From: Parasponia andersonii
Taxonomy: Eukaryota > Streptophyta > Magnoliopsida > Rosales > Cannabaceae
Direction of reading: 5' to 3'
DNA length: 64,000 bases
NCBI GenBank assembly: GCA_002914805.1
Contig: JXTB01000112.1
Coordinates: 487,870-551,869, forward strand
Shown here: in pieces, positions 1 to 12,275 of the stretch
How the letters are laid out: each line of letters starts with the position of its first letter
Position numbering within the stretch: the stretch's first letter is position 1
Notes under the pieces: model-generated
Told to the model about the DNA's origin: nothing
What the model saw: only the letters and a program-made list of their open reading frames with translations
The model's database searches: none
Translations under genes and position numbers: made by a program

Positions 1-154
1 TCCACGGGCTCAGAATGTAGGCCTAATCCGACTATGAGAATAAGACCGGACTGAGTCCGGACTTATTTTTACCGGATCAGGTCGGGCCGGCCCATGGGCT
101 ACCTAACCGGACCACGGGCCAGCCCATTATATCCGGCCCATTTTGACATGTTTA
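1..154. mobile_element. Right part of a hAT-like non-autonomous element (left end outside window)
   Basis: The segment is much richer in GC than its surroundings and carries repeated GGCCC/GGGCC blocks. It ends in GGCCCATTTTGACATGTTTA. Read from the other strand, that terminus starts TAAACATGTCAAAATGGGCC, close to the terminus of the hAT insertion at 34253-34844 (TAGAGATGTCAATGTGGG). The left end and any target-site duplication lie outside the window, so the class assignment rests on this terminal similarity alone. Confidence 0.45.
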
Positions 155-1867
155 AAGGCACAAACGTGTCAGTTTTCAACAATGACATTGGTACATGATA
201 TGCTTAATCTAAACCATACCAAAAAGAGACTGCCTATTGCATATACTCCTACTCTATTACGTAGGTTAATTTACTTTAAAACAACGAGGCAAAAAAGAAA
301 TAACATAAAGCTGCAATAAAGATAACCAAGAATTTCTAAGAAACCTTTTACCACAACTTCAGAAAGAACCTTGCCCAATAAAAATAAAATCCACTAATTT
401 GATAAAATTGATAGTTAAAGCTAAATAATCTAAGATTATTATTTTAGGATTCATGGATCATTCTTTTCCCAATTATGTTTTCTTTTAGAAATTATTTTCC
501 TTTTTTTTTTCTTTTGAAAGAAAAAAAATTATTTTCCCTTTTATGTCAATATGTATGAATGAATGCATTACATTTTTTTTTTAAGGAGAGTATCAATATA
601 TAAATATTTGAGCCTTTATTTTGTGCTTATTTATATAAAATAAAAAGTCTTACCATTAACACACACAACAATAATACCGACTATAAAGTGTTTTTTTTTT
701 TCGCTTGAATACCGACTATAAAGTGTTTACTAAAGAAAATAATGAGTGATTTTCAACCGATAATAAATTCCCTTCATATCTAATCAATTAAAAATTATAA
801 TTTACCATAGGCTAATTTATGATTCCGAATATTATTATCTATGAGAATCAGCTAGTACAGTAATTGTGTCACAATAATGTATTTGTTTAAACAGTTTAGG
901 AATTCAGATAAAGATCACGCTCGTCAATTTAATCAAGCGTATAACTGGCACAACCCAAATGCAAACACCCTAATACCTCTCTCTCCGTTCTCATCCTTGA
1001 CGATAATACCAAGGCAGTCAAAAAATAAAATAAAATAAAATAAAAAAAAGAGGAAAAGGAAGCGTCAAAATCAAGCGGATCTTGAGGATAAGAGGGAAGA
1101 GGAGATGAGAACACGTGTAGTAAAAGGCAAGGTCGTGACGTTCATGTCGCTTGAGATAAGAGATAAGGACAAGGACGCGTGTACGGCCAAAAGAGGGAAA
1201 AAGGACTAAAGGTTATATCGGTCCGTACGGCCCCAAATCAGCATTCAAAACAAGGCCCTTGGGATGGGGCAAGCAAGTCGCAACGCAATGATGTTTTTGT
1301 GGCTTCTCTTTTTGTCGGCTAGTGGCTGCTGTGGCTCCCTGTGTCTTTAACAAGGGACATGTGTTCCTTAGTTAAGTATTTGTAACGTGAATTTTTGGGG
1401 CACCGGGCAACGAGGCATTGGGACTCTTTTACTTTACAATTTTTTTATTTTTGGGGGTAATATTTTCTTGGCGGACAATTTACGTGAGTGAGTCTGTCCA
1501 CTATACCCAACAAGCTTAAAGATTGTCGTTTCCAACAGTGGCAGTGGCAGTGGCAGAGCAGAGACTCCCCTCTCAGACTCACTCTTGATCGTCTTTGTCG
1601 TTTTGGCTTTCTACCGCAGGTCCTGCCGCCAATTGTCCTTAGCCAACACTACCCATTTCGCATTTTGGTCACCACGTTCACTAGCCAGTTTTTATTTACA
1701 ATAAAATCTATGCTACCTTAACCGCCAGGGAAAAAAAAAAACTAAACGTTCTTTCCTTGGCAAATAGAACAAAGAAATTTGTTGTTGTTGGCATATTTCC
1801 TAGTAAGTCAGAGAAGAGAATTAAGTTCAAATCCAAAGAGAAAGAAGAGAAGGAAAAAATACTGGTA
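155..1867. other. Intergenic, no gene recognised
   Basis: AT-rich DNA with poly(T) tracts. A short direct repeat (TACCGACTATAAAGTGTTT) occurs near 677 and 710. At about 1080-1340 there is a GC-richer, non-repetitive patch with ACACGTGT, GACGCGTG, TGACG and CCGTACGG words. It could be a regulatory remnant, but no transcription unit can be tied to it. Short open frames here have no recognisable protein features. Confidence 0.5.
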
Positions 1868-1870
1868 TTA

Positions 1871-2284
1871 AGGCTATATTTGGTAAGAATGAAAAAGGAG
1901 AAACAAGAAAAGTTTTGATGAAAAAGTTTAGAAAAATAAAAATTTGGGTCGTTTGTTAGAAGGAAAAAAAGATGGAAAGAAAAAAGAGGAGATAAAAGGA
2001 GAGTGGGATTCACTCAAATATTTTCTTCTCAAATATAGGAAAAAAAGGAGAGAAATTTTTTTTACTAATGTTTTAAAGTAAATTTATCAGATTAATCTTG
2101 TATATTATATTTAAAATTTTAATAAAAAATAAAAATAATTATTTTAAAATATACTACTATTTCTTTTTTATATACTAAATAACAGTGGAAAAAATACATT
2201 TTTCTTTTCATCTTATATATTTTCTTTCTTTCTTTCTTAATTTTTCTTTTCTTCCTATTTTTTTTATTCCCTACCGAACATAAC
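1871..2284. mobile_element. Tourist-like (PIF/Harbinger-type) MITE candidate
   Basis: The left end reads AGGCTATATTTGGTAAGAAT. The right end, read on the opposite strand, is GTTATGTTCGGTAGGGAATA. The two agree at most of the first 17 aligned positions. Both ends abut TTA/TTAA, the target preference of PIF/Harbinger MITEs. The interior is purine-rich on the left arm and pyrimidine-rich on the right arm, so the element can fold on itself. No coding capacity. Confidence 0.5.
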
Positions 2285-2287
2285 TTA

Positions 2288-4331
2288 AATTAAATGTTGT
2301 TGAATATTTGATTATGACAAGCATAAATTGGGAAAATTTTGATTAAATGTAATCATTGGACATTATTAGAGCAACCCTCCATACTACATTATAGGGGGGA
2401 AAATTATTTCGAAAGGCAACGGCGTGTTTCGACTTTTTCCTTTTAGAAATTCGATAAACAATATTTTTGTTGTAAGTAAATCAAGAAGAAGAAGAAATGT
2501 ATTGTGGAATTTATAGACTAAATCATAATTTGAATTGGCTAATAATTTATATTATTTAGGGGAGTACCACAAAAAAATAATAATAATATTTTAATCTTGC
2601 TGGTGAACTTTCTCTTTCTCCTTCACATTTTTAATTTTTTTCCTTTTGCTCTTCACACTCGGTTCTGAATGCGCTGGTTTTTCGGTGATGAACTAATAGA
2701 GCTTGGACCAATGGAGAGGGCGGAGGTCAATGGGGGGACGTAAATCTAGCCAAAGATGGTGGTTAGGGGGGGAGTCCAAAATGGTGGTAGATCCATGGCA
2801 AGAGACTTTTAGAAAGAGAGAGGTCGGGTCAAAAGACATGTTAAATTCTCATTAAATATCAACGATATACTCGATAAGTTATTCATGAAAAGTTTGATTG
2901 CATAATTATTGATTAAAAATGAAACTTAAATATATTAAAAAAGTATTATAAGTCACTCACTTGGTGACCTCTTGGTCATATAATAATTACCAAAATATGG
3001 ATAAAAAAAATAAAAAGAGAAGAATTTGTAAAATTTATAGACTTGTTCGGTTATCCTATTTCAATAAGTGTATTTAAATAGAAAAATTATAGAATATACG
3101 ATAATTAGAATGAAAAATATTTGAAGTAAATAAAATAGAATGAGTTGTAATCAACATAAGAGATATTGAAATGAATTATCTAAAAATATTTATTAGGTTT
3201 CATTCTTATTTCAAGATATAAAAAATTTATTTTAATGATTGATGTGACTGTTGAATAAAAAATTAAATTATTAAAATAAATATTAATTCTAAAAAATTAT
3301 TTAAATAAAAAAAAATTTAAATTATTAAAACAAACATCCATTCTAATAAATTTTAACAAAGGAGAACTATATTTCTCAATTACTAATCAGATTTATGGTA
3401 CAAGATTTAACATCACCAACACATTTGGTCGTCACTTGCCATGCTATATTGATGACAATTTATGTTAGTAATATTGGTAATTTGTTTGGCAATTGAAGGA
3501 ATTGAATGTTTTATCATCATTAAGTTAATAGGTAATGCTGATCAATTTATAATTTATTTCATATTAATTTGTGTAACGTACAATCTCAGTCAGGGGGTTG
3601 TTTATTAGCAATCCAATTGGTTATTAATTTTCTCAATCGGTCCTATTCCTCAAGATAAGAAACGAATTTAACCGAACCTTTCATAGACAAACAACAGTAT
3701 AGGAGGAATTTCCCTAGAAACTTTCTTTTTTATGTTTAATTTTTGAGTAATTGGATGCCACGGCACATATTCAAAATGGAAAGCTGGTTCAATGTGCACT
3801 TATAGCTTCACATTTTGATTCTTTGTACGGTCCCACCATTAGAGCATTTTATTATAGCATATCGCTCAAGTGAGGCAATTCTAATTGGAGTATCCTGGGA
3901 ATTTCCCATTTAAGAAAGATCTCATATATATGCCTTTGATCTTTCGAGGTTGCAGGATGTGGAACACTAATACATCTTAGTATCTTAATTGCACAGGTCA
4001 CACCATTAACGTCATTGTCGCTAATTTATGTAGTAGAGAGTGACAGTTCGTAATTTCTTAAACCTGATATTGCTCATAGTTTGACTTATTACTTAGCTTT
4101 TCACATTTTAAATTTCGCCTAGATGCGCATATTCTTATAAATATAGTCTCATTTTACCCCAATTTTAACAAAAGTAGTACATTTTATTCTAATTTTTAAA
4201 TTGTCATACAAATTTACCCGAATTAGTAAACAGTTATAGAAAAGAATCCATTTTAATTACTTGTCAAATATCGAGTCCCATTAAATAGGAAGGAGGAAAT
4301 GGGACAAGTCCATATTTTCTTACAATTGCAT
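2288..4331. other. Intergenic, nothing recognised
   Basis: AT-rich with frequent stops in all frames. I see no RNA gene, conserved promoter architecture or coding segment. The stretch around 2600-2830 is somewhat G-rich, but no gene model could be supported. Confidence 0.5.
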
Positions 4332-4605
4332 AAACTCTCTGGAACTTGAATTTTTGGAAGAAAAAAAAAATTCTAAGAGTTTTTATTTTCTCTTAGGATT
4401 GAAATAAAAAATGATAAAAAAAATTTTCAAAAAAATGTGAGAATTTGATTTGATGATATTTTTTAATATATAGAATGTTGACATATTAATTAGCATAACC
4501 GTGTGAAAATAAAATTCTATAAATTTTTAGAAAAAATATATTTTTCTTTCATGACTTTTTCTTTGTAATTTTTTTTCCTCCATATTCCGGGTTCCAAACA
4601 GACCC
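4332..4605. mobile_element. Possible degenerate MITE
   Basis: The right end, on the minus strand, begins GGGTCTGTTTGGAACCCGG, a typical opening for plant MITEs (GGGxxxGTTTGG). The left arm at 4332-4357 contains CTCTCTGGAACTTGAAT, which matches at roughly 14 of 22 aligned positions. No convincing target-site duplication was found. Low confidence. Confidence 0.3.
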
Positions 4606-5699
4606 AATTGAAAGAATTTTTACAGTTGAAATCGAGTTAGCGAGAACAAATTTTTTTAGAAATTTTCGCTATTACGTACCCACCAAATGCGGTTAACCCA
4701 ATAAACCTCCTGAACAAATACTAACGCAGCCATGTTTATATATTACTAATTTTGTCTAATAATTGTTGCAAATTGACACCATGTTTGTGTATAAATAAAA
4801 GAAAAAAAAAAAAAAGGGAGAAAGCGACGCCACATTTAAAATTTAAAATTTCAAAAGTGAGAGTGTAAACGAAAATTATCATAACAAGTCAGGGATCGTA
4901 CGCTATTTTGTTCTTTTATCAATTTTTTTTTTCGTGAAGGAGTACTTTTATCATTTATTGATACTCGTTGAATATTATTCAGCTGAAATAGTACGTTGAG
5001 AATATAACCAGATTATTATTATACTTACAAACCCTTAACTGTAATTTGCAAAGATATATTCACTATTTGGTAAATGACTTCTTCATATTATATCTATGCA
5101 TATGGTTTTGTTTTCCAGCCAGTGTCGTCAGATATTAGAAAAAGCACTTAGTCTGACAGTTCTGAGATATGAAATTCAAGGTAGTTGATTTCATTTATTT
5201 GACAAGAGATTTTATTTTTGTTATATTTTATTTGAAAATAAGATAACATTGTGTTTGAGAATCAAATTAATAACGACAGATTTATAATGACCAAAAAAAT
5301 AGGTGCAATATTAAATTTTCCAACATAACAAGGTGGAATAAAGAAAAAGGGCTCAGTTTGATAAATCAACCTATTCAACTATGAGCCATGCAATAATATT
5401 TTAGAATATTATTTACCGAACTTTTGTAAGGAAAACATTATTTTTTCCCAATCAAATACCCTGATCGAAAGCAACCTAGCTAAGCACATGCTTTTGTTAG
5501 AATATGAAACACAAAAATATTCGTTTTTGGAGAAACGGCCGATATTCTCCGTCAACAAATTACCATCGTTAACTTTCTTGGCATGAAAAGATTAAAGAAA
5601 GTTTTCTATTTAAGATGGATCGTGACTTTTTTCGACAATATTAAGCTGCCAAACACATATATTTGTTTTAAATTATATGTGTATATATTGATTGAAATC
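4606..5699. other. Intergenic, nothing recognised
   Basis: AT-rich, no gene, RNA or clear repeat boundary seen. Confidence 0.5.
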
Positions 5700-5705
5700 T
5701 TATAC

Positions 5706-7760
5706 TTGTCACGAGGTCGAGATTAGTGGTAAAATGAGTATTTCATAAAATAAAAATACTGAAAAATATTTTTTTCCCTTAAAAATGACTCATTTAATTC
5801 AAAAATTTATCTTGGGGACTCTTACTTTTCAAATTGGCCTCAATAAAATATTTAATTAAAAATAAAACTTCATAATTATGTGTTACTCATTAAACATAGA
5901 CAATAAATAAAATAACGATTTAATAGTAATGCATCACCAATCATCTCATACTTAAATACAGACATAAGTAATACAAACTATAACTAAATCTCACATTTTA
6001 GTTCATAAAGGTTAACAAAATCCAAATTTCTACTCAGATCTAAATATTTCATAAGTCTCATAAGAATTTGCTAAAATATAAATAATCTAGTTATTCTGCA
6101 ATGCCTTGAACTAGGTCTCTTAGTCTAAATTACACTGAGTGTCACCTGAAGGAAGTATGGGGTGAGCTATTGTCCAGTAGAGAATCGATTACAAGTTTTT
6201 ATTACATAAAAAATATACTTATGTTGAAGGTCCTGCATGATTAGTATTTCATTCAAAATAGTTCACAAAATCCAAGTAGAAATCATAATCCAATAGTTTA
6301 AACATTCCAAACTATAGTTAAATATCCATCAAAAGTAGTACATATCTATTCAAGCCAACATATAACCATATACGCAATCATGATGTCCGAAGTATTTTAG
6401 TAGATCACCTGTAAGTCTGAGCCACTTAAAGAGGCGTCATAAGTTCGATCACCCAATGTTGGGCATCGTAAGTTCGACGGCCACGTAAGTGTGTGAATGT
6501 ATGCAAATGCTATATCAGTGTCAGAATAAGGATATGCACTATTTCTACAAAATCACAAAACAACCATACAATATTCTTTAATCAAACATCATTTACTTCT
6601 CAAAACTGAGTTCTCAAATCATTTTGAATTTTCTAAAAATTTCGACATTATAACGATCATTTTTTATCAAACCCAAAATCTAATTTCTTATAGAAAGCAG
6701 TTCAAAATAGTATATATAACACGCCAACCAATGTAACGTGTCTCTCATCAATTTATATCTCAAATCAAGTCAAAACAGATATAAATACAATTTTATAAAT
6801 TATTTCACGAAATTTCATATTTATTCAAAATATGTAAAAATCAAAATTAAACCAATTTGAAGATCAAATAATCAAATCCTTACCTCAATCGAGTGTCCAA
6901 ATAATGTTACGAGGCTATGGATGAAGTTTGGCGTCGTTTAGGTGTTGTTTGGAGGGTCGAGTGTCGTTTTCGAACATTTGATTTCTTCGTTTGAAAATTT
7001 GATTTTCAAACGAAGCTTCAAATCATGAAATGGACTTCAGTATTGAATTCAGAATACCTATAAACGCTAGGTTAGACATATAATTTATCTAATTTGGAGC
7101 CGGACCTTATAACATGTAAATTGAAGCAAATCTGAGCCATCTGATTTTGTTTTTTGTGCAAGTTTCAAAACATAGATAATATATATCTCATTTTTCACCA
7201 CTTTTAACGTAGATTCCAAAAATGATATTAGTTTTAAAATCTAACGGTCCGATCAAAAAGTCAACTCTGAAACTAATTACACACAAAACTGTCCAACGAA
7301 ATTAAAATCAAATGGAGAAAAATTGAGACACAAGGCACCTACAACGAGATTGCCCGTGAGGAGAAGATTTCACGGCAACTGGTTTCGTGGCGAACGGCGG
7401 CCGGAATCGTCTCGGACGAGCAAAACCACCCGCGGCAGTTTTCACCATTTTTCGGCGATCGCGAGCTTCGATGGTAGTTTCTTCATCCGACGACGGCGCA
7501 TCGATTTTGGGTAGCGGCGGGCATCAACAGCGGCAGAATGGGCTCCTATGATGGCTAGTCGTCTCGGGGGTCTCGAGGGAGAAGAGAAAAGAGTGTAGGG
7601 ATTTAAAGACAATTTTAAAAATGTTGGGGATACATGTCAGATTCTGAGCAATAGGACATTGTTTTGCTTATTTATGCTTTGACCTATTTTTTGAAATTTT
7701 TTTTCAAAAATACCATTCAATAATTACATTTTAGCCCCAATTTTCATTCTTTCTTCACAC
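5706..7760 (+). mobile_element. LTR-like element A (about 2.05 kb), possible solo LTR
   Basis: The element begins TTGTCACGAGG, like the TGTCACGAC start common in plant LTRs. It is flanked by the 6-bp direct repeat TTATAC (5700-5705 and 7761-7766). It shares landmarks, in the same order, with the inverted element at 24640-26814: a CACCTGAAG...GGGGTGAGC block (about 6149), a CGATCAAAAAGTCAACTC block (about 7251) and a GC-rich segment (about 7330-7580) near the far end. No gag, protease, reverse transcriptase or integrase frame is present. The small GC-rich open frame at about 7323-7514 lies inside this module and is not considered a gene. The superfamily is not determined. Confidence 0.5.
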
Positions 7761-7766
7761 TTATAC

Positions 7767-9907
7767 CCAAATGAATCTAGAATTGATCCTGTTCAAGTGC
7801 ATCCAATAAATTTTAGTTTTTTTTTGAAAAAGAGTCTTGGTCAAAAGACCACAATACCCTAATATAATTTAAGGGATTTTACAATACTCGCAAAATTTAA
7901 TAAATAATAATATTTAATATTGTGTTTATTTGTATTGTTGCGTATGTAATGGGACATGTGCATGGTTGTTTTATATAAATTTAAATAGAATTACAATTTA
8001 ACTCAACTAGAAATATCTTATTAGATGAGAATTTTTTCTATAAAAACTACCCCAGCTAGAACATGCTAGGAAAAGGACCAGAATTTACTTAATGCATTCA
8101 AATTAGTCGTGCTTTGTGTAATAAATTATTATGTGACTATGCGACTGTGCATTACGATGTGGGACATTCCAATCCTCTGATCACATGGCAGAACCTACAA
8201 ATGCATGTTTGCCTTCTTAAGCCCCTTTCTCACATGCAGCGGTCGAGACATAAATTATAAATATATTTGCGGAGGGTGGGGTGCAATAATTAGTGAGGCC
8301 AATATTTTTTTTAATTCTTTTTTCTACGAGCCTCTTGGCAAAATACCCTTTCTTTATAATGAATTAAACGAAATACACCTATTTTTGTAATTATTTTTTA
8401 GGTGAACACCTCTTTTTAAGTTTTAAGTTTATTGCGAAGACAAAAATATTTTTATAGATGTGCAAATCACGTTAGAAAATGGGTCAAGTACTTATGATAG
8501 ACACATTATTTAGCTATTGATTTGTCTAATAACTTGACATCGCTCGATACTATGTCAAATGCCCAACATGGAGTTTCTTTTTCTTTTTTGGGTCAAGCTG
8601 CTTGACATATCTTGTCTATTGCTCGATAGCATGTATATGGGTCCCTTTACAGTTATATTTTTTAAAATGTGTATTTACTACTTTCGAGCTAAGTGTATAT
8701 TCTAAAACTGAGTGTAAAAAAGATGTAGTTCACGTACTTTTTCTTTATTTATTCCTATTTATAAATAAGTCAGCAAGTAATCGGGTTTACCTGAGTTTTT
8801 AGAATTTTTAACCTGGGTCCGAAAAAGTTGAAGTTAGGAAACGGGATAGCACTATGGTGGAGTTTTTTTTAGGAGAAGAATTAATGAATCTCCTATTATA
8901 AATAAGCAAGGTCTTTTACAACAACAGTATGGTATAGTTAGGTATCAGCTAGTTAATTAGACTTTCTAGTCTAGAAAAAATTGGAATAGGATCAAAGATT
9001 TAGTAATAAATTAGAGGGCATTACTTAGATTGTTAACAAAGTTACTTACGTGTAAATTGAAAATTATAAAAATTTCGCGGGAACATATATGCCCTCATCT
9101 TCCTCCTCCCCTCACATGAGAGAGTGCTATCAAAACGTGAGTTATCAATTCACTAAAAAAAAAAACATGAGTTATCAAAACAAGTTAATATAGAATAAAG
9201 CTTGTCATAAGGAATTAATCTTAGGAAATCGATTATTAATTAAATCTATTATTAGAAGTACATACTGAAGGATACCTACTAATAAAAGTTTGGACTCCGT
9301 ACAGTATATCATTTCTTATATCTGATAAAGTGAATTTGATTTATATATTTTAGAATGATATACTCAGTCATTTTACTGTAAAATTTGTTTTACTTAAATG
9401 GCCCTAAAATTCTACCAGAGCATTATATGGGGCTTCTTAACCAAACGGCTGATTAAAAAATAATTACTTTTCACTTATAATTAAAAAAATGACCAAATTT
9501 TAGGAAACAATTGTACAAAGTAGCAGAGTTTATCAAAAAAAGACTGAAATATACCCGTTTTCGTATATTCATATTAATTTATGAAACAAGAAAAACCTTA
9601 TTTATTGATACAAGTATTATAAAATTGAGATACTGACATACAATAATTGGTATTAGTATGAAATTGATACAAAAATTTGATATACGATAAATACTGATGT
9701 ACAAAAAAAATTGATTTACTGAAAAAAAGGTCAGGTCATTTTGCAAGAAAAGAAATGGATATTTATTAAATAGATAAAAAAATGAATATTTATTAAAATG
9801 CAGTGAAAAAATAGTCATTTATCATAAATATATATTTTTTGGATGTGGATAACTACTCTAATATTTGTCACCTAAACTGTTACAAATATTCCATGTAGTA
9901 TAACTAA
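7767..9907. other. Intergenic, nothing recognised
   Basis: AT-rich sequence with several short open frames rich in Phe, Ile and Tyr, as expected from base composition. I see no coding gene, RNA gene or delimited transposon. Confidence 0.5.
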
Positions 9908-9920
9908 CTATAGCAATACT

Positions 9921-10140
9921 TACCACCGAACAAGACAACAGGTGATTAAGGCATCTTTGCCTCATGAGTTTAAGATCATAAGTTCGAGTGGCCTCCGTTG
10001 CGATGGTCGCTTCCACTGGATGATCCACAATAAGAAATCTAATAAAAATTATTGAGTTTTCCCAAAATTATCGGATACGTCACTTTCTAACCTTATAATC
10101 TTTTTCATTATCAAATAACCAAAAAAAAAAAAAAAAGTTG
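9921..10140 (+). mobile_element. tRNA-derived SINE with target-site duplication
   Basis: A short element with a pol III-like internal promoter: an A-box-like GTGATTAAGGC near the 5' end and a B-box-like AAGTTCGAGTGG at about 9979. It ends in a 16-A tail (10121-10136). It is flanked by a perfect 13-bp duplication CTATAGCAATACT (9908-9920 and 10141-10153). Length, internal promoter, tail and long target duplication together are diagnostic of a SINE. No coding capacity. Confidence 0.8.
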
Positions 10141-10153
10141 CTATAGCAATACT

Positions 10154-12058
10154 AAAAGGTATTGGTGATGCATACTATGCTACCAAACAAAGGGAATGTT
10201 ATAATTGAGCTAGTGAAAATATACATGCGAGATCCATGAATAATTAGAAGATTTAAATGAGTCACTGACCTCTATACTTTAATTGTGCATGCGTTAATTA
10301 GCACCACTTAATGAGCCGAAAGCATTGAATCAAAAGGACAATACGTGACTTTGCAAAGGGGCACTTAGCACATTTGCAGAGCGCCAAGTGTACAAAAGCA
10401 AATTAAGCGAAAAAAAAGAAGCAAAGGGCTTGGTCTTCTTCCTACATATGTAAATGTAAGTCATATGGCTCAGTATCGTACGTGGGGTTGTTGTCGTTGT
10501 CTTGAACAGTGAACACTGCTCAAAATGCTTTAGCAGAGCTTTAATTCGATGCCTTTGGACTAAAACCATTACCCAACACCTCCCTCACGCGCATGGCTGC
10601 CTCTTTTCCATTCCCCTAATTCATCTCCACGTAGCCAACCCTAGTCCCACCCGCAATCATTTCCTCTATACATAAATATTTATCTTTATTTTTATTTTAT
10701 AGAGTTTCATTTTTCATGTGATTTTAAATTTTGTGGATAACATTGCAAGTATAAGTAAAATAAAATAAAAAGGAAGAAAAGAAAAATTGAAAAGAAGTCC
10801 GAGGGGACAGGAGGGTAACATCAACATCGGAGGGACATGAAAGCCCTCTCCCTCTCTTTTCTTTTCCTAAAAAGAAACTTGATCACTGTTTTTCGGTACG
10901 AAATGCACTTAAGAACCTTTTCATTAGTGGATAGCAATTACGAATCACTAAAATTCATTGCAAATTATTGGCAAAATTACAGAATTAATCGACAACCAAA
11001 AAATAAATTGTAGGTAAGAACATATCAAAATCAGGTAACATAAGGAATCAAAAATAAAATGAACAAATGCTAACGGTTCAAAAACATTTGCCATTCTTAA
11101 AACAATTTTGCAAATTGGATAGCGCAATTCTCCTTAAATTATATTAATAGTTAGTAGACCACTTTGATGCCTGATTTTTCAATTAGGATTCTAATGTTCT
11201 ACCTCAAACGTTATGATTACTCCATTGTTGGCTTTTTGATCCATTAAAACGAAAAATGATTCGCAAATTTGGCGAGACCCATGCCTTTATTATAAGTGCG
11301 TACTCATGTTCTCTGTAACATTATTCTCCGTGCATCTCTTCAATATCTCCTCACTATGTATACATTTTTTTTCTTGATTTTGATTTTGATTTTCAATAAT
11401 CCTTTCATATGTGTGAATAAAGATGTTATAAAACACTTAAAATCTAATGATGGTTTTCAAATTTTACACGTGTATATCTATTTTGTTTTCGTTGTTTTTA
11501 TAATATTCTTCTGTAGATTTGAGACTTTTAATACACAAATATGGAAGAATAATGCAGTCAAATATTGAATCTCCGGCATATTTGTCATCTTATTTTGCTG
11601 TAAAAGTCGTCGTAGGTGCTGAGGCTGATTTAAAAGAGCTAAGAGATTTTCGTACAGAACTTTATTTGATCATTTTTTGACCTAAAATATATGGACAAAC
11701 TTAAAAGTTTGTAACTAAATATTCAACTTGGTTAATAATAAAAATGAAATATGAGCTTTTAAAAAAATAAACATTTAGTTATAATTTTTAAAATATAAAC
11801 ATCTACTGAAATTAATTTAAAAAAATTAGTTATCCATCTAATTTTCTCATTATTCTTCTTATGGAGTTGCTTGCACCATATTTATGTCATGTGCATATAT
11901 GGTCTTTTTTTCATTATTTGCAAGTAAATAAAATATTGGTTTAGTAATGGTTTATTATTACCATTTTTCTAATTAATTTTTCGGTAATTAGTTCAATACA
12001 TTAGATTGTTATAAGATAAAAAGGAATTTCTTTTTATTAAAAATAAATTGTGATATAT
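10154..12058. other. Intergenic, nothing recognised
   Basis: Around 10560-10680 the sequence is pyrimidine-rich with a TATA-like CTATACATAAATA, which resembles a plant promoter/leader. No coding region follows it in any frame, so no gene is called. The rest is AT-rich and featureless. Confidence 0.5.
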
Positions 12059-12068
12059 AAACTCTCGT

Positions 12069-12265
12069 GGATAATGCTAGGTCAATTAATTTACCAAAAT
12101 TTTAATACCAATACATGTGGCAAGTAAGTATCATCGTTCAATTGATAAATGGTTTAAATTTATTTGTAATAAATTTCAATAAATCAATTGAACGATAATA
12201 ATTCATTTATTATATGTGTTGGTACAAAAAATTTGATAAACTAATTAGAATAAGTAGAATTATCC
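12069..12265. mobile_element. Mutator-type foldback MITE, 197 bp
   Basis: The left end starts GGATAATGCTAGG. The right end, on the opposite strand, starts GGATAATTCTACTTATT. The arms pair over most of the length, including a near-identical ATCRTTCAATTGAT block in each half. The element is flanked by a 10-bp duplication AAACTCTCGT / AAACTCTCAT (12059-12068, 12266-12275; one mismatch). A 9-10-bp target duplication and a terminal G fit Mutator-like MITEs. Confidence 0.8.
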
Positions 12266-12275
12266 AAACTCTCAT

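Noticed and set aside
7323-7514. Arg-rich 63-codon open frame
   Set aside because: Lies in the GC-rich module of LTR-like element A, with no counterpart frame conserved in element B.
10560-10700. Promoter-like pyrimidine-rich region with TATA motif
   Set aside because: No coding region or RNA follows; could be chance or a dead promoter.
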